From Seiridium cupressi (taxonomy: Eukaryota; Ascomycota; Sordariomycetes; Amphisphaeriales; Sporocadaceae): a DNA stretch of 64,000 bases. The stretch spans positions 404,165-468,164 of the forward strand of contig JARVKI010000025.1 of assembly GCA_036674765.1 (NCBI GenBank), read 5' to 3'. Below are positions 23,740-35,320 of the stretch, one piece after another. The first letter of the stretch is position 1, and each line of letters starts with the position of its first letter. The notes under the pieces were generated by a model that worked only from the letters and a program-made list of their open reading frames with translations, made no database searches and was not told where the DNA came from. A program made the translations under genes and the position numbers.

Positions 23740-26687
23740 TTTGACGTTGTTGCTTCTTCAAGGCTAGTTCGGAAGGATTTACTGATCCAGATTTATGCGG
23801 ATGCCGGATTTGTTTTATGTGGATGAGGTATGCCTGATTGTTCAAGAGTTTTGAGGAAGGTAGAATTGAAAGCATAATAAATTTCTCTTTTATAGGCATA
23901 ACCTGAACCTGATTCTGTGTTACTGTATCTTAAATTACTGTTCCTCTGATGTTCATAATTGTGTACAATCACTCAAATTCCGGATGCTGGCGTGGCGATG
24001 GATCATGCGTGGACTCGACGTGAATCAGCTCTCCCTAAAACAATGGTCAGTACGGGATATGACTTCAGTTCCCGGCTGATTGGGCTTGAATGAATCTGAT
24101 GGGTTGAAACAGAACTTTAGTATGTGGATTCCAACCTGAAGTGTCGGAGAGTTTAGTGGGAACTTTGATGATGAACAATGTCAAATTTCATATGTTTTCA
24201 ACCCCATCCCATAGCTGGCACAGTGGTCTTTTAACATTCTCAGCTCAGATATATAGCCAACAGGATATGATACGGCTCAAATACTATAGAGGTAATTGCC
24301 ATACTCCTGTGACACATCCATGAGACTTCCTATGCCAATTCATAGCTCTTGACATATGTCGAGCATTCGATTTATGGAGACACCCGTTTCTCTCGGCGGC
24401 ATTGCTATTCTTTGTGTTAATTTGCAAATACTAATTACATAAAGTAACACCATGATACCTCTGGTAACTAGGACGGCATGCGCTGCTCGACATTACGGTT
24501 TTCTACTTGTGATGATACCCTTCTAGGCTTCTTTAAATATTTGTTAACTCAATGTCCAGTTCCTCAAGATTGCCGGCTACAACCTGGTAGGTTACCCTCT
24601 CCATCGCTATCTGGAACCTTCCCTGCCAGGTTCAAGTGTGTCTATTCTATCTTTTATGCACTAAAAGGACATCTCGATTGGACTCTCGATTGGACTACCT
24701 ATTTGGACCTCCAGAAGCCTGATTGTTTTAGACCCATTGATGCCGACTGCTCTTAGCGTCTGTTTCGCTGGCGTGACTACGAGCATACCAAAGCTGTCAT
24801 ACCTTACAGTGATAAGCCGCGGACTCATCGGAAACCAGTGTTTGCCGTACTGAGTACCAAAGGTGCCGGCGCTTACTTCTATCAGCTGGAAATGGTTAAA
24901 GCTGCAGAACCTTCTGTTGAGAGTAATTACCTACTAAGTCGTCAGAAGACTTGACCATTCTCAAAGTAACTTGCAGTTGCAAAAGAGAGGTCAATACACG
25001 CTCATGTACTAACTTAAAAGGAGGAATGATCTTCAAATCGATCTGCGGACTTGATCTCCGACCCGCGTCGGAAACTTTGCCTGCCTCGCCGACGTCGAAG
25101 ATAGGGCAGACGTTCAGTTCGCTTTGACCACTGTGCTCGGAACATGGCTCGTAGACTCAATATCAGCGCGAGGGCTCTTTAAAGAGATTGAACGGAGGAA
25201 AGCGTGGCCTGAAGCATAAGAAGCCAATTGACACCCACGGCTTTGATACGTACCAAAACTTCCGTGCCGCTGACCAATTATTCCTCCTACTCTCATATGC
25301 AGGGTTATTGTCTTGGTACATCGCCGGAGGTCGGAGGCGCCTGTGCGGCACAAGTATGTATTGCAGTACTATGTATATACCCAGCGTATCATCTTGCTCT
25401 CGCTGACCACCATGCACGGGCTACTGTGCCGTACACAATTTGAGTGTTGGTTCTCACAAAAAGACTACCTAGAAGAACTTGGAGAGAACAGCTGAAGTAG
25501 TGAAATCGAAGCTCATCGAGAAGTTCTCTGTTAAAGCAGCAGGTCGAGAGACTAGATGAGAGCTAGCAGTCAGGTGACAGTGATTTATGAGACTTTTAGC
25601 TTAATTTCTATCTCGCTATAAGGTGTAGATATGTCTATCTATCTTGTCTCCGAACGTGCAATGCTTTCGGGTACCTCATAACAGCATGTGTTGCGTGAAA
25701 TCGGCAACAGCCGGCTTGGCAGGCACCCCACAACGTTACAGAGGGCGGGAATCTCTATTGTGGGTGGAAATGCGTAAATAGTCTGGGGTACTCAGATAAA
25801 GTTTTTGACACCCAAGATCCACGAACATCTAATTTTCGGCGGGACGCAAACCTGCAGAGAAAATGGCCAGCTAAAAACTATTTAGATCGGGTCCTGGAGA
25901 GGACCCGGCGTCTAGCCAACACCGCGTGGTTGCCGTATTTCCGAGCTCTGCTCCACTTTTTACTGTTTCATATTGCGCGGCCCTTTGTCCTTCCAGTCTT
26001 TCTGGGGCAATACCAACCTGTACAAGACTCCTTCCAGGGCTATATCGGCTTGCCGAAACATGCCATCCGTAGTTCAAGGAGGCAGCCGAGCCGCCTATGG
26101 CCTGGGCTGTAATCCGTGATGGATGGCATATGTAAGTCTCTCTGGCCAGTAGGCTCTCTTGCTTCAGCTCCACAATCAGGTTTGGACGACGGAGTACATC
26201 TTGGCTGTTTGAAAGTTTATCATATGCCTGCTGCCGACCCAAGAGAACGTTGGACGTAGCGGAGAACATGCACCATTGCTTATGATTTGCAGGCATTCGT
26301 GCTTTTGACACTGCTTGGCTAGCTTTTTGAGTATTGGCGAGACATCAACGGTAGGGAATATCTAAGGGGGCTGTGAGACTTGCCAGGCGAGAGTTTGAGA
26401 GAGAGGTATTGCCGTCAAGCGCAAAGAAGAGGGTTTGAAATTGCTCGTCTTAGAGCGTTGAGACTTCCGAGTGTTAAATATATAAGTCCCAGGCGCCCCG
26501 TCGATGTACAAAGAGGGCTGCATATAGTAAAGTTATTTACTTTTCGTTCACTGTATTCCAAGTTTGATATCTGTTGGCACAGTTGAAACGTTCCTTTCTT
26601 GACCCTTTCAAAAGCAATACAGTCGCCCTCTGGAGTCTTTCAAACTTTAGGCCGCTCGGATCCAGTCTCGTCGACTGTTGTATCGAT
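23740..26687. other. Intergenic with possible relic
   Basis: At about 24478-24950 a plus-strand frame continues after one stop (near 24754) into RLFRWRDYEHTKAVIPYSDK and GAGAYFYQLEMVKAAEPS. This looks like decayed coding sequence of unknown type. A 12-nt unit (ctcgattggact) is directly repeated near 24674. Otherwise only short unrecognised frames are present. Confidence 0.4.
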
Positions 26688-27523
26688 ATGCGTCTCGCCG
26701 TGATATCAGTCCTAGTGCTTGAAGCCCTGCCAGCACTTTCTTTCCCGAGTAGAACAACTCGCAGCTCGGTGCTACAACGCCATGAAGCAATCCCCATTCT
26801 TGACCTCAAGGTGACGAGAAGGAATAAGGCAACCAAGACAGCAAAAGAAGCGGCAGCGGGGGAAGCCCTGGTAGCCACTAACCAGACGACATTAGCGGCC
26901 ACTGAGGTCCTTGCTGTATCAGAAGAATTCGAGGAGGGCGTGGTCAGGACCGTCGGCGTATTCGGCTCAGCCAATCCCGTGCAAGGCGGCAACCTCTTCA
27001 CCAAGATGAAGCTGCCAGCAAACGTCAGTTGGAACCCTCTTTTATACCCTATGATGACCGAGCCATACTGACCTGTTTGCACACAGACTGCTGGGGCTAT
27101 CGAAGCCGAGTACAATGGCACAGCGGCCAACACTATCACCGTGGCACCCAAGATGGCGACAATTGCTCCCCAGCAGGGCTGATGTATGTCGATCCTCTCA
27201 CATTCACCATTGCGACAGCAACGTCTCCTGAGACTGGTGACATCCATCAAGTCGACTATATCTTCGGAGAAGCATCTAGCAACGCCGTTGACGTCTCACA
27301 GTCTGTCATTGGTAAGTTGGACACAGCCACGAACCAGTTCGTGACTGAGAACTTGGGCGAGCTCGAGTTCGAAGCAGAGGAAAATGAAGTTGCCTTAAAA
27401 CTCGCCGATATGAACGGCGAGTGGGCCGTCTTTGTTCCAACGACTGCTGTGAAGGCTGGTGAGGAGGAAGGGGCAGAGGGTGAAGCAGAGGGGGAGGCAG
27501 CTAAGGCAGAGGAGGCAGACTAA
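26688..27523 (+). CDS. Secreted acidic hypothetical protein, frameshifted
   Basis: Exon 1 (26688-27023) starts with a clear signal peptide (MRLAVISVLVLEALPALS) and a basic stretch, then GVFGSANPVQGGNLFTKMKL. A 63-nt intron (GTCAGT to CACACAG) is followed by TAGAIEAEYNGTAANTITVA in phase. Near 27150 the frame fails: after VAPK the sensible continuation DGDNCSPAGLMYVDPLTFTI is in another frame, so one base (probably an A in an AAA run) is missing. The rest runs open to 27523 and ends in a very Glu-rich tail (EEEGAEGEAEGEAAKAEEAD). It is likely secreted and N-glycosylated; the family is not recognised. I chose the Met directly before the signal peptide over the in-frame Met at 26574. Confidence 0.62.
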
Positions 27524-27852
27524 ATGATAAGGAATATTTGGCACAGGGAGTCAAGACAAGGAAAATTGCAGAGCAACGACAGCCAATTCGTGTCGACAGT
27601 TTCTGCTTAGAAGTCCAAGATGTGTATGTAGGAGTGTGTCCCATTGAAGTGCGATGCAAATCTTTGCTGGCGAAGAGAAAGTTTTTCCGTGGTGCGAGAA
27701 TATATCCTCCTATAGACATAGTCATCAGCTATAACAAGGGCCCTTTCCCGCGCGGAAGTACCGTAACATCTGACGAAAACACGGGTTTCTATCAATGCGA
27801 AGTATCGCATCCAGTGGTCGCACTAAACTACTCGTCGACGCCTGCAACGGCA

Positions 27853-29176
27853 TTAACTGAATGAAGATCCTGTTAGTTCGGGCTCGTAATTGTAAGCTTA
27901 AAGAAGACACACCTTCGGCCATGAGCATCACCCCAAGTTCGTCGGTTTCTGCAAGCCATAGCTCCCCCCGCTCATCAAGCGGTTCGCTCCTTTTTACGTG
28001 AAATAGCTCAGCTGTTCTGTAGACCCCGTCTTTCCAAAGATGGAGCCACTGCATATAATTAGTAGTCCACGTCACCTCATCGGTTTGATGCCAGAGGTAC
28101 CTTGCCGTCGGTGCAGGGAATGGGCCAAGTTCTAAGCAGGTGAGTGGTGGGTAGCCATGCAGCAGGGACCAACTGTATTCGAGGTGGTGTAAGTTAAGTA
28201 CTGTACGGCGCTTGGCCGAGACGATAGCCCAATCCTTCCAAGGTGGCAGGTGGTGGGTGATCTATCTCTGCTTCTGGAAACAGTCCTCTGGCAGCTAGGT
28301 TATGTTTCACCTCCCAAACATCTACCAGAAGTTGTGCACCTGAAGAGTGGTCTATCACCTGATCATCCCTGAAGCCGAAGAACAGGATGATAAGAAGAAC
28401 GAGAAGCGCCTGTGCAGCTGCAAGAATGTCACTCGATGCAGTAAGAGAGGAATGCTGTACGTCGGAATTATTTAGCTTCCATATAAGCACGATCTGTCGC
28501 AATGGGGATATAGGTCTATTTACTTCTTGGATTATTCTTCGCACCTCCTGCAGCACTGTACGCTGAACCAAGGAGGCACTAGCCTCGGTATAATCAGCCC
28601 ACATTTTCACCAAAGTAAGACAATCAACTAGCGGTGTCGGAATAAGTTCGGTCAGCTGTAGGGTATGAATAAATGGCGGAAGTTGCGATAGGCCATGGAC
28701 GGCCATTAACCTAGGCCAAGACTTGAGCACACGGATGATATAGTGCATGATGTGGGTGAATTTAGGTCCAAGGGTCGATATACCGGGAGGTGATTCCGAG
28801 AGAGATTGTCGCCTCTCCTCGGATATGGTCAGTCTAGGCCCCGTCGCTCGCATCAAGCTTTCCATGCTTGGCATGTTGCCTGCTGTATGTGGCGGGGCCG
28901 CAGCGAGCAGGCCCGATTGACTGGACGCCGACGGGCTGGCGTCAGCATCGTGGGGCGCATGAAGTTGTGTGTCCTGATGCACCAGCGATTGGGTAGCCTG
29001 GTCGTCTGGTATTGGATCACCTGGAGGTGAACCATCCAGGCCGCTCAACTCATCTACAGAGCTGAAGAGGCATTGTGACCCGCGTGCCTTGCAACGACTA
29101 CATGCTGGTCCGCGGCGATCACAGCGTGTCTTGGCAGCACAGCACTGTTGACAGGCCTTTCGCCTCGATGGCCACG
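27853..29176 (-). pseudogene. Zn2Cys6 fungal transcription factor, frame-broken
   Basis: The minus strand encodes a binuclear zinc cluster (29153-29070): CQQCCAAKTRCDRRGPACSR followed by CKARGSQC, with all six Cys. This joins a Pro/Ser/Gln-rich linker and a helical middle region (FTHIMHYIIRVLKSWPRLMA, SPLRQIVLIW, a hydrophobic LLVLLIILFFGF) typical of fungal regulator middle-homology domains. The frame stops at 28194-28196, and the natural continuation NLHHLEYSWSLLHGYPPLTC then LGPFPAPTARYLWHQTDE lies one frame over, so one base is inserted near 28194. A last intron (27870-27912) would give an ending MAEGSSFS and stop at 27853. No initiator Met is found just upstream of the zinc cluster, so a 5' exon is missing or unseen. 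Nuclear DNA-binding regulator; targets unknown, the neighbouring SDR and AKR being candidates. Confidence 0.75.
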
Positions 29177-29866
29177 AATACCCCGCGAACAGCGATAGAC
29201 ATGCTTGGTCAAGGAGGATTCTGCGCTGGTGTCAGTCGTAAATCCCGAAGCCGATCGTATCGGGAATTGGGCCTATGGTGACCTACTGTGAGCAAAAGGC
29301 TGCGCACAGTGTGGACATGCGCGACCCGTCTGCGGTGGCGCCATTGCTCTGCGATCAAGTTTCACTCCCTAGTTGTATGGTGCCGGGAGAGGCTGTCCGA
29401 TTCACACAATGGAAGGTTGGTGTTGAATTTTACGGACTACGGAGTCTGCGTGCTTATTGCCGCTGTGCGAGAAGAGACGTGCGGAGTTCCGGGCTCCATA
29501 CTGCAGGCTTATGCCATGATCCACAAGCGATGTACACGCATCTCGGGCGTCTATGCACTAGCACCGACATGAATGGCATCTTTTTTTTTTTTAACCCCCC
29601 TATAACTCGTTTGATTCTAGTGCTTGAATCAACTCCGTCTAAGCTTGATGCCAAGGTCGATTATCTTGAATCCGCAGGCCCAGCCAGTTTTCTCCATAGC
29701 GGACGTCGCCGCCTAGGAAAGCGGCCAAGCGAGCTAAGGAATCCCCAGAATCGGATTATCCTACATAACCCAATGGACTCTGAATCAACATCCTACCGAA
29801 GTTCTTTCGCTTAAAAGACAAGGAGTATTGGTCATCAGTACCTTCAACAGTGTACTTACTGCAGAC
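29177..29866. other. Intergenic with T12 run
   Basis: No supported gene. A run of 12 T occurs at 29581-29592. The region may contain an unseen first exon of the zinc-cluster gene. Confidence 0.4.
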
Positions 29867-31184
29867 ATGATGAGCTCCATTCATCGCCATTCAGATAGCC
29901 AGCATCTTCCAGTTAGTTTTTCAGGGACAAGCGTCACCATGCGGAGAAACTGACATTACTTGGTAGATCACCGGAACCACGGGCTACATTGGATTCGAAA
30001 CGCTCCTATTGGCCCTGGAAAGAGGTTATTGCGTCCGGGGGATTGTTCGCAATGATCGCAATATTTCGGAGCTGCAGAAAAAGAGCTCGTTCATTGGTCA
30101 CTGCTACGAGCAAGGCCAGCTAAACCTGGCTGTGATTCCTGACTTCTTCGATATCGAAATCTGGGTCAAAGCACTTGACGGTATCTCGTCGATCGTAAAT
30201 CTTGCTTCACCGCTGGCAATCGAGGTGGGTCACCGTACATCTTATCTTGCCCTCAACGCCAAATCTTGCTTACGCATATTTGTTATCCACAATAGTGTGA
30301 TGATTATGAAACCTGTATCATCGAGCCGGCGATTTCAATGGGGACGACGGTACCTGAGGCTGCTAGCAGAGTTTTCACAGTCAAAAGAGTGGCTGCCACC
30401 TCCTCTTGTAGGAGCTTCACTCTATAGGTATCAGCGCACGAAGCTAAAGTGTTATCAGGTGTCACACTAGTCCCTTTTGAGTGGGACTTCAATCCGGATA
30501 GCGACAGAGTTTATACAGGTTAACCATCTTAGTTTTCAGTTATGTCGGGGTACTGAAAGTGCTGACATAATATCTTCGTTTCGGACAGGAATTGGAGCCC
30601 CAATCGCTCATTTCGGGACGCCATGGAAGCATACTGGGCATCTAAGCCCCTCTCGAGGCTTGCTACTCAAAACTTCGCCGTGGACAGAAAACCGCAATTC
30701 GACTTCGTGAATCTCCTACCTTCTACAGTAATCAGTCTTAACGAGCGTATAGCACCCAAAGGATATAAACTCACTACTTCAGGATACGCGAGCCGCCGTT
30801 CTTGCTCCAGTTTTAGATGGTTCTACGAACTCGGCTTTCCCCTATGTAGGAGCACCTGTGCACGTGGCAGACGTTGCCAAGGCTCATGTTGACGCTGCAA
30901 TCACTGATCTGATTCCCGGTAACTCGTAGTTCATATTAAGCTCAGACACACCGGATGGTGTCGTGTGGGATAAAGACACACGGTGTATCGCGACCAAATT
31001 CTTTGCTCATGAAATAGAAGACAAGACGTTGCCTATGAAAGGCACTTTGCCGTCAATAAAGTGGAGGCTTGATGGACGTACAACAGAAGACGCCTTTGGA
31101 TGGAGATTTCGCACCTTTGAGGACACAATGCGCGAACTTATCGGACAATACTTGAGCCTCAAGAAAAATAAACTGGATCGATGA
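29867..31184 (+). pseudogene. Extended SDR reductase pseudogene (dihydroflavonol/aldehyde reductase-like)
   Basis: NAD(P)-dependent extended short-chain reductase. Pieces in order: ITGTTGYIGFETLLLALERG (Rossmann TGxxGxxG), GISSIVNLASPLAIE, then after a probable intron YETCIIEPAISMGTTVPEAA, RVAATSS, AMEAYWASKPLSRLATQNFA (catalytic YxxxK as YWASK), PQFDFVNLLPSTVI, APVHVADVAKAHVDAAITDL and the C-terminal TLPMKGTLPSIKWRLDGRTT to EDAFGWRFRTFEDT. As read it is dead: TAG at 30425-30427 after CRSFTL, a one-base frameshift near 30760, and TAG at 30927-30929 inside NS-FILSS (CAG or CAA to TAG). Several intron joins are weak. The start is tentative (an ATG at 29867 could give a short first exon). It converges on the aldo/keto reductase, 135 nt away. 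Confidence 0.82.
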
Positions 31185-31319
31185 GCAAGTCATTGCAGCT
31201 CGATGTGTCCAATGTGACGAGATTGGCGGATAGACTCTCGAACAGGTTATAACAGAATAGTCAAAATATACTTTCGAAATGACTCCATCCTTCGGTTGTG
31301 CATTTTGAGCACGTCCCAG

Positions 31320-32312
31320 CTACTTGTGTAAGTTGTCCAACGGTGATGCATCTTCAATTTCCTTCCATAAAGCATCAATCTTAGCGCAGATTTCTGCTCC
31401 TAGGCTCCCCTTTGATTTCAATTCAGCAGTTTTTCGCAGCTGGCTTATGCGACTTGCTCCGATCGTAACGCGATCACCCCGATCGGCATCAAGCGCCGAG
31501 TCCCATACGACCCAGCGGTATGCCATTTCTGCAGGACAGCTGCAACCAGCCCTGTCGGCGATGCTGGCCCATGTGGACAGCGCCTGGACGAGCTTTGGTC
31601 GCGAACTATACAACTCGCGGTAGAGTCCGACGCCGCCCTTCTTGCCTTCGGGGTCGTTCGGATCGACGGCAAATCGGCCTCCGGAGTCTGTTCCAGTCAG
31701 TTCATTAGCATTACGCCGCGCCAAGAACCCTCCTGCCAGTGGGCTATACGCGGAGAACGACAGCCCAAGCTTGCGAAGCGTGGGGAAAAGCTCTGTCTCC
31801 TGGCGGCGGCTAAATGCTGAGTAGCTACCCTGGTACACACTCGGTATCAACCATCCTCGTTTAGCGCAAAGCTGGTGTACAGCCGCGACCTCATCGGCTG
31901 TGAAATTGGACAAGCCAAGTCGGTCAAAATACCCTTCGCGATGCAGATCGTCGAGCGCCTGCAACGCGGGCTCGATCGGTGCGGTGGGGTCGGGTCCGTG
32001 GATATAAAAAGTATCCAACTTCGTAACACCGAGGTTCATGAGCGTAGTATGGAAGTCGGCCTTTAGTTTGCCGGGCTCTAGTGACCCAGACACCCAGCCT
32101 CCCGGCGTCTTGCTATCGATTGTAAAATGCCGCGCGGCAACATTTGCTCCCCCTAGCAACACCTCACAGTCTCCATACAGCTGTGCGCTGTCTAGATGTG
32201 TAATTCCCACCTCGTGTAGCACAGCGAATAATTCTTCTATCGTGGCGGTTGTGTCATATGCTCCGCCCGTGTACACCGAAGCACAGCCCCAAGTCAGTGG
32301 AACAGGATCCAT
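31320..32312 (-). CDS. Aldo/keto reductase (AKR7-like)
   Basis: NADPH-dependent aldehyde/ketone reductase, cytosolic. Single exon, 330 residues, typical length. The TIM-barrel catalytic tetrad is visible: Asp41 and Tyr46 in HLDSAQLYGD, Lys68 in FTIDSKTPGG and His105 in FYIHGPDP. The cofactor side has LGLSNFTADEV, VYQGSYSAFSRR, FSAYSPLAGGFLARR and VTIGASRISQL. These are hallmarks of the AKR7/yeast-type branch that reduces reactive dialdehydes and includes fungal secondary-metabolite reductases. The frame is fully intact. It lies tail to tail with the decayed SDR gene and near a broken zinc-cluster regulator. The physiological substrate cannot be inferred. Confidence 0.93.
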   Translation of the reverse strand: MDPVPLTWGCASVYTGGAYDTTATIEELFAVLHEVGITHLDSAQLYGDCEVLLGGANVAARHFTIDSKTPGGWVSGSLEPGKLKADFHTTLMNLGVTKLDTFYIHGPDPTAPIEPALQALDDLHREGYFDRLGLSNFTADEVAAVHQLCAKRGWLIPSVYQGSYSAFSRRQETELFPTLRKLGLSFSAYSPLAGGFLARRNANELTGTDSGGRFAVDPNDPEGKKGGVGLYRELYSSRPKLVQALSTWASIADRAGCSCPAEMAYRWVVWDSALDADRGDRVTIGASRISQLRKTAELKSKGSLGAEICAKIDALWKEIEDASPLDNLHK

Positions 32313-33922
32313 ATCGATAGAATAATTCCCGAAAATACATTTATGAAGGAAGGCTTAGTAAACAACGGAACAGGGTAGCCGTTAAAATATGGGTCGCAAG
32401 TGTGTTGGACTAAAGAGCACTGCCCAAGAGTCGGGAGGCTCTGGAGATCTATATACATGATGTATTGGGCTTGCTAGTTGAGTGACCCACACATTTTACC
32501 CCACATACTTCGACAATAATCCCACCCCACTGGGATAAATACCGACCGATCATTCATCCTATGTCCCCGAGTTCTTGGTCGCGGAAGTAACCGATGTATT
32601 CGTCTCCACGCGGGCTGGTTGTTGCAGCTGGTCATAGTGGCCAAGGATCAGGGGAAATCATACGCTCTAATTGAGGATGCTATATTGTCTCCAAGACGCC
32701 TGGGGAGCGATCCCAGACAGATACAAAATAAAAAACTATTCGAACAGGTGAAGGGGCATTTTGATGTCGCTCGCCAAGAATGGTTATCGTAATAACATTC
32801 CGCCTCGTTTGACTCATATAGCATCTTGATATAAACTTAAAAGTTTTCCACCAATGATCTAATTGCGGAAGACCACCATGAGCATTGTCTCGGCCCATTA
32901 TGCCACTCTTTACTCGTTTCAGGAATTGGAAACACAGGGCCGAGGGCTATCATTCCTCTGAAGCACTATCCAGTGTGGCTATACATCTTCGGTGAAATGG
33001 GTGATTGCCGGTACCTGGTAATCAAGAGTGGACGCGAGGAACCGCCAAGTCCTACATTTCGTCCTTATATAACATCTCTCCAGGTCAGTCGAGAGCCAGC
33101 CTCCATACCTAGACTTTTCATGAATAGTAATCAAAAGAATTATCTTCAAATTTCTCGAATTGCTGTACTTTTAGTCATTTTGAAAATTCATACCCCTTTT
33201 TCTGCTGAACTACAAGAGATTCTACCAGCGGGTCCCCATCTTTCTGGATCTATCAAACTACACTACGAAGCCTTGACTTTCCTGTTATTTCAATCATTTG
33301 GCTATAGTCGTAATGGCCGACGAGACAAGTCGTGAGGACCTATATACTCAGGAGAACAAAACGATAATGCCTATACATATTGGAGAACGGAAGAAAAGCC
33401 GCCAACTCTCCCAAATGGTTTGCTTTGTATGTGTAGATATTGATCCATGTTCTTAGGAAGAGAAGGGTCATGGAAAGGAGTCTGCCGTTAATCATTCAGC
33501 GAGGGATGATTCAACGAGGGATGAGCCGTCCAATGCCGCAGCCCGTTAGGGACCAGAGGCCGACTTGGATATGCAATGAGACGATGGAGCCGAGAGTTAG
33601 GAAAGGAAGAGTTTTGGACAACAAAGAGCTTCAGTCCCGTCAGAGATACAACGGAAAAGATTTAGAGAATACAGTCTGGCTTGATAGTCTCAATGACTTC
33701 AGAGACACAGGTGTGGTTTTAACAAGTATGGTTGAGCTCTTTACTAGTAATAGCAAGGTCGCCTGATTAGCTTAGTATCAAAATTACTCTAACTAGTAGT
33801 GATGAGTTAGGTGTGTCGGTTCCCCGGTCAAGTCGGTAAATTATTATTCTGCCTGTCTTCTAAGGAAAGTGGAAAATATTCTTGGGATCGACTATTGTGA
33901 ATCCAGAAGGGTCACACTTGCC
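32313..33922. other. Intergenic
   Basis: One 108-codon plus-strand frame (33440-33766) has a short internal duplication (IIQRGMIQRGM, from gagggatgattcaacgaggg-type repeats) but no recognised family. I would not call it a gene. Otherwise nothing is seen. Confidence 0.45.
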
Positions 33923-34217
33923 CTAAACCGTCGTCTTCTCAAACATTGCGATCGCCTCCATCAATGCCCTCGATCTAGCTTCGAGGTCCAGCTTTCGGCG
34001 CTCGGCCGATTGCCTGGCCTCAGTGACATCAACATCCTGTAATTTGCTCAGATTTGCCCTGAGCACGGAGTTATCCTCTTGGCTCCTTCTTGTCTCAGCC
34101 AACTTTGCCTTGAGTTTTTCAACCTCGTTTCCAGCATCTTGGATGCGATCATTGACTTCAAGATAAACGTTCGCCTCGGCGGAAACAGGAAAAAGTGCGC
34201 AGCCAGCTGGGCTGACT

Positions 34218-34253
34218 CTTTGAACCGGCAGAATGCTTTGAACCGGCAGAATG
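34218..34253. repeat. 18-bp tandem duplication in ValRS relic
   Basis: Two identical adjacent 18-nt copies (34218-34235 and 34236-34253) give the protein repeat ILPVQS-ILPVQR in the C-terminal part of the ValRS relic. The duplication is in frame. Confidence 0.9.
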
Positions 34254-35298
34254 CCGATGTCCACTGGTGTCTTGCCACTGAGTGCCTTGATTGCGGAAAG
34301 TTGCGCAGACACCGTGTCGTATGAAATTTGACTGAGAGGGACGATGTAAGCCATGCCTTTGTCCTTGGCAAGATAGTCCGCCAAGAGGGAACGGACACCT
34401 CTCGAGCAGCCCAGTACAAGCTCGTACGCTAGCTCCGATTTCGGATCATGGAAGGACTCCTCGAACTCTGGATACTCGGCGATGGAGATCGAAGACGTAT
34501 CATCGCCTGGTCTGCGTGGTAGCCGCTGCCAAAGCTCTTCAGTCAAGAAGGGCATGAACGGGGAAACGAGCCGCAAGCCAGATTCGAGTGTGGTGTACAG
34601 GGTGTCCATGGCTGAACGAGCCTCCTCGAGTGTGCCATCCGAGATTATCAACTTCGAGTTCTCAATGTAAATGTCAAACAGTTCATCTTATAAGAACCGG
34701 TAATTGATCTGGGTCGACTTTGCGAACTCGCGCTCCTCGAGGGCTTGGTTGATTTGTTGCGCGCCAGCATTCATCTTTGTCAAGATCCATCTCTCTGACA
34801 GGCTCTCATTTCCGGTCAGAGCACCGCTCTCACGAGGAACAAAATCATTGCCAAGCCTGCCAAGGACATACTTGGTGGCTTGATAGATCTTGTTACAAAG
34901 CTTCCGGTAGCCGTGCATCGTCTTGATGTCGAAGTTGATGTCGCTACCGGATGACTGTGTGTAGTTGACGAGCGAGAACCGCAAAGCATCGGCCCCAATA
35001 TCGGGAATACCTTGCGGGAATGCTTTCTTCTGGTATCTTTCAGCATTTTGATCTCACTTTGGGCCAAGTTGCCCTGCCTTAGCTTCTGGTGGAGGCTGTC
35101 AAGACTGATACCGTCAATTATATCAATGGGGTCAACAACGTTGCCGAGTGACTTGGACATCTTTCAACCATCACTGTCGCGAATCAAGCCATGGCAATAG
35201 ACCTCTGTAAATGGCACTTTGCCAGTCAATTTCAGAGAGAACATGATCATCCGGCTTACCCAAAACGGGGTAATGTCCCAGCCAGTCTCCAAAGTCGT

Positions 35299-35320
35299 AT
35301 TTGGAAAATATTTGGAAAAT
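35299..35320. repeat. 11-bp tandem duplication causing frameshift
   Basis: atttggaaaat occurs twice in direct succession. On the minus strand it falls inside the ValRS segment [12 protein letters not shown]. Because 11 is not a multiple of 3, the second copy throws the frame, and removing one copy would restore continuity. Confidence 0.88.

Noticed and set aside
26537..27250. 237-codon minus frame
   Set aside because: Shadow of the plus-strand signal-peptide protein, which has a proper start, intron and secretion signal.
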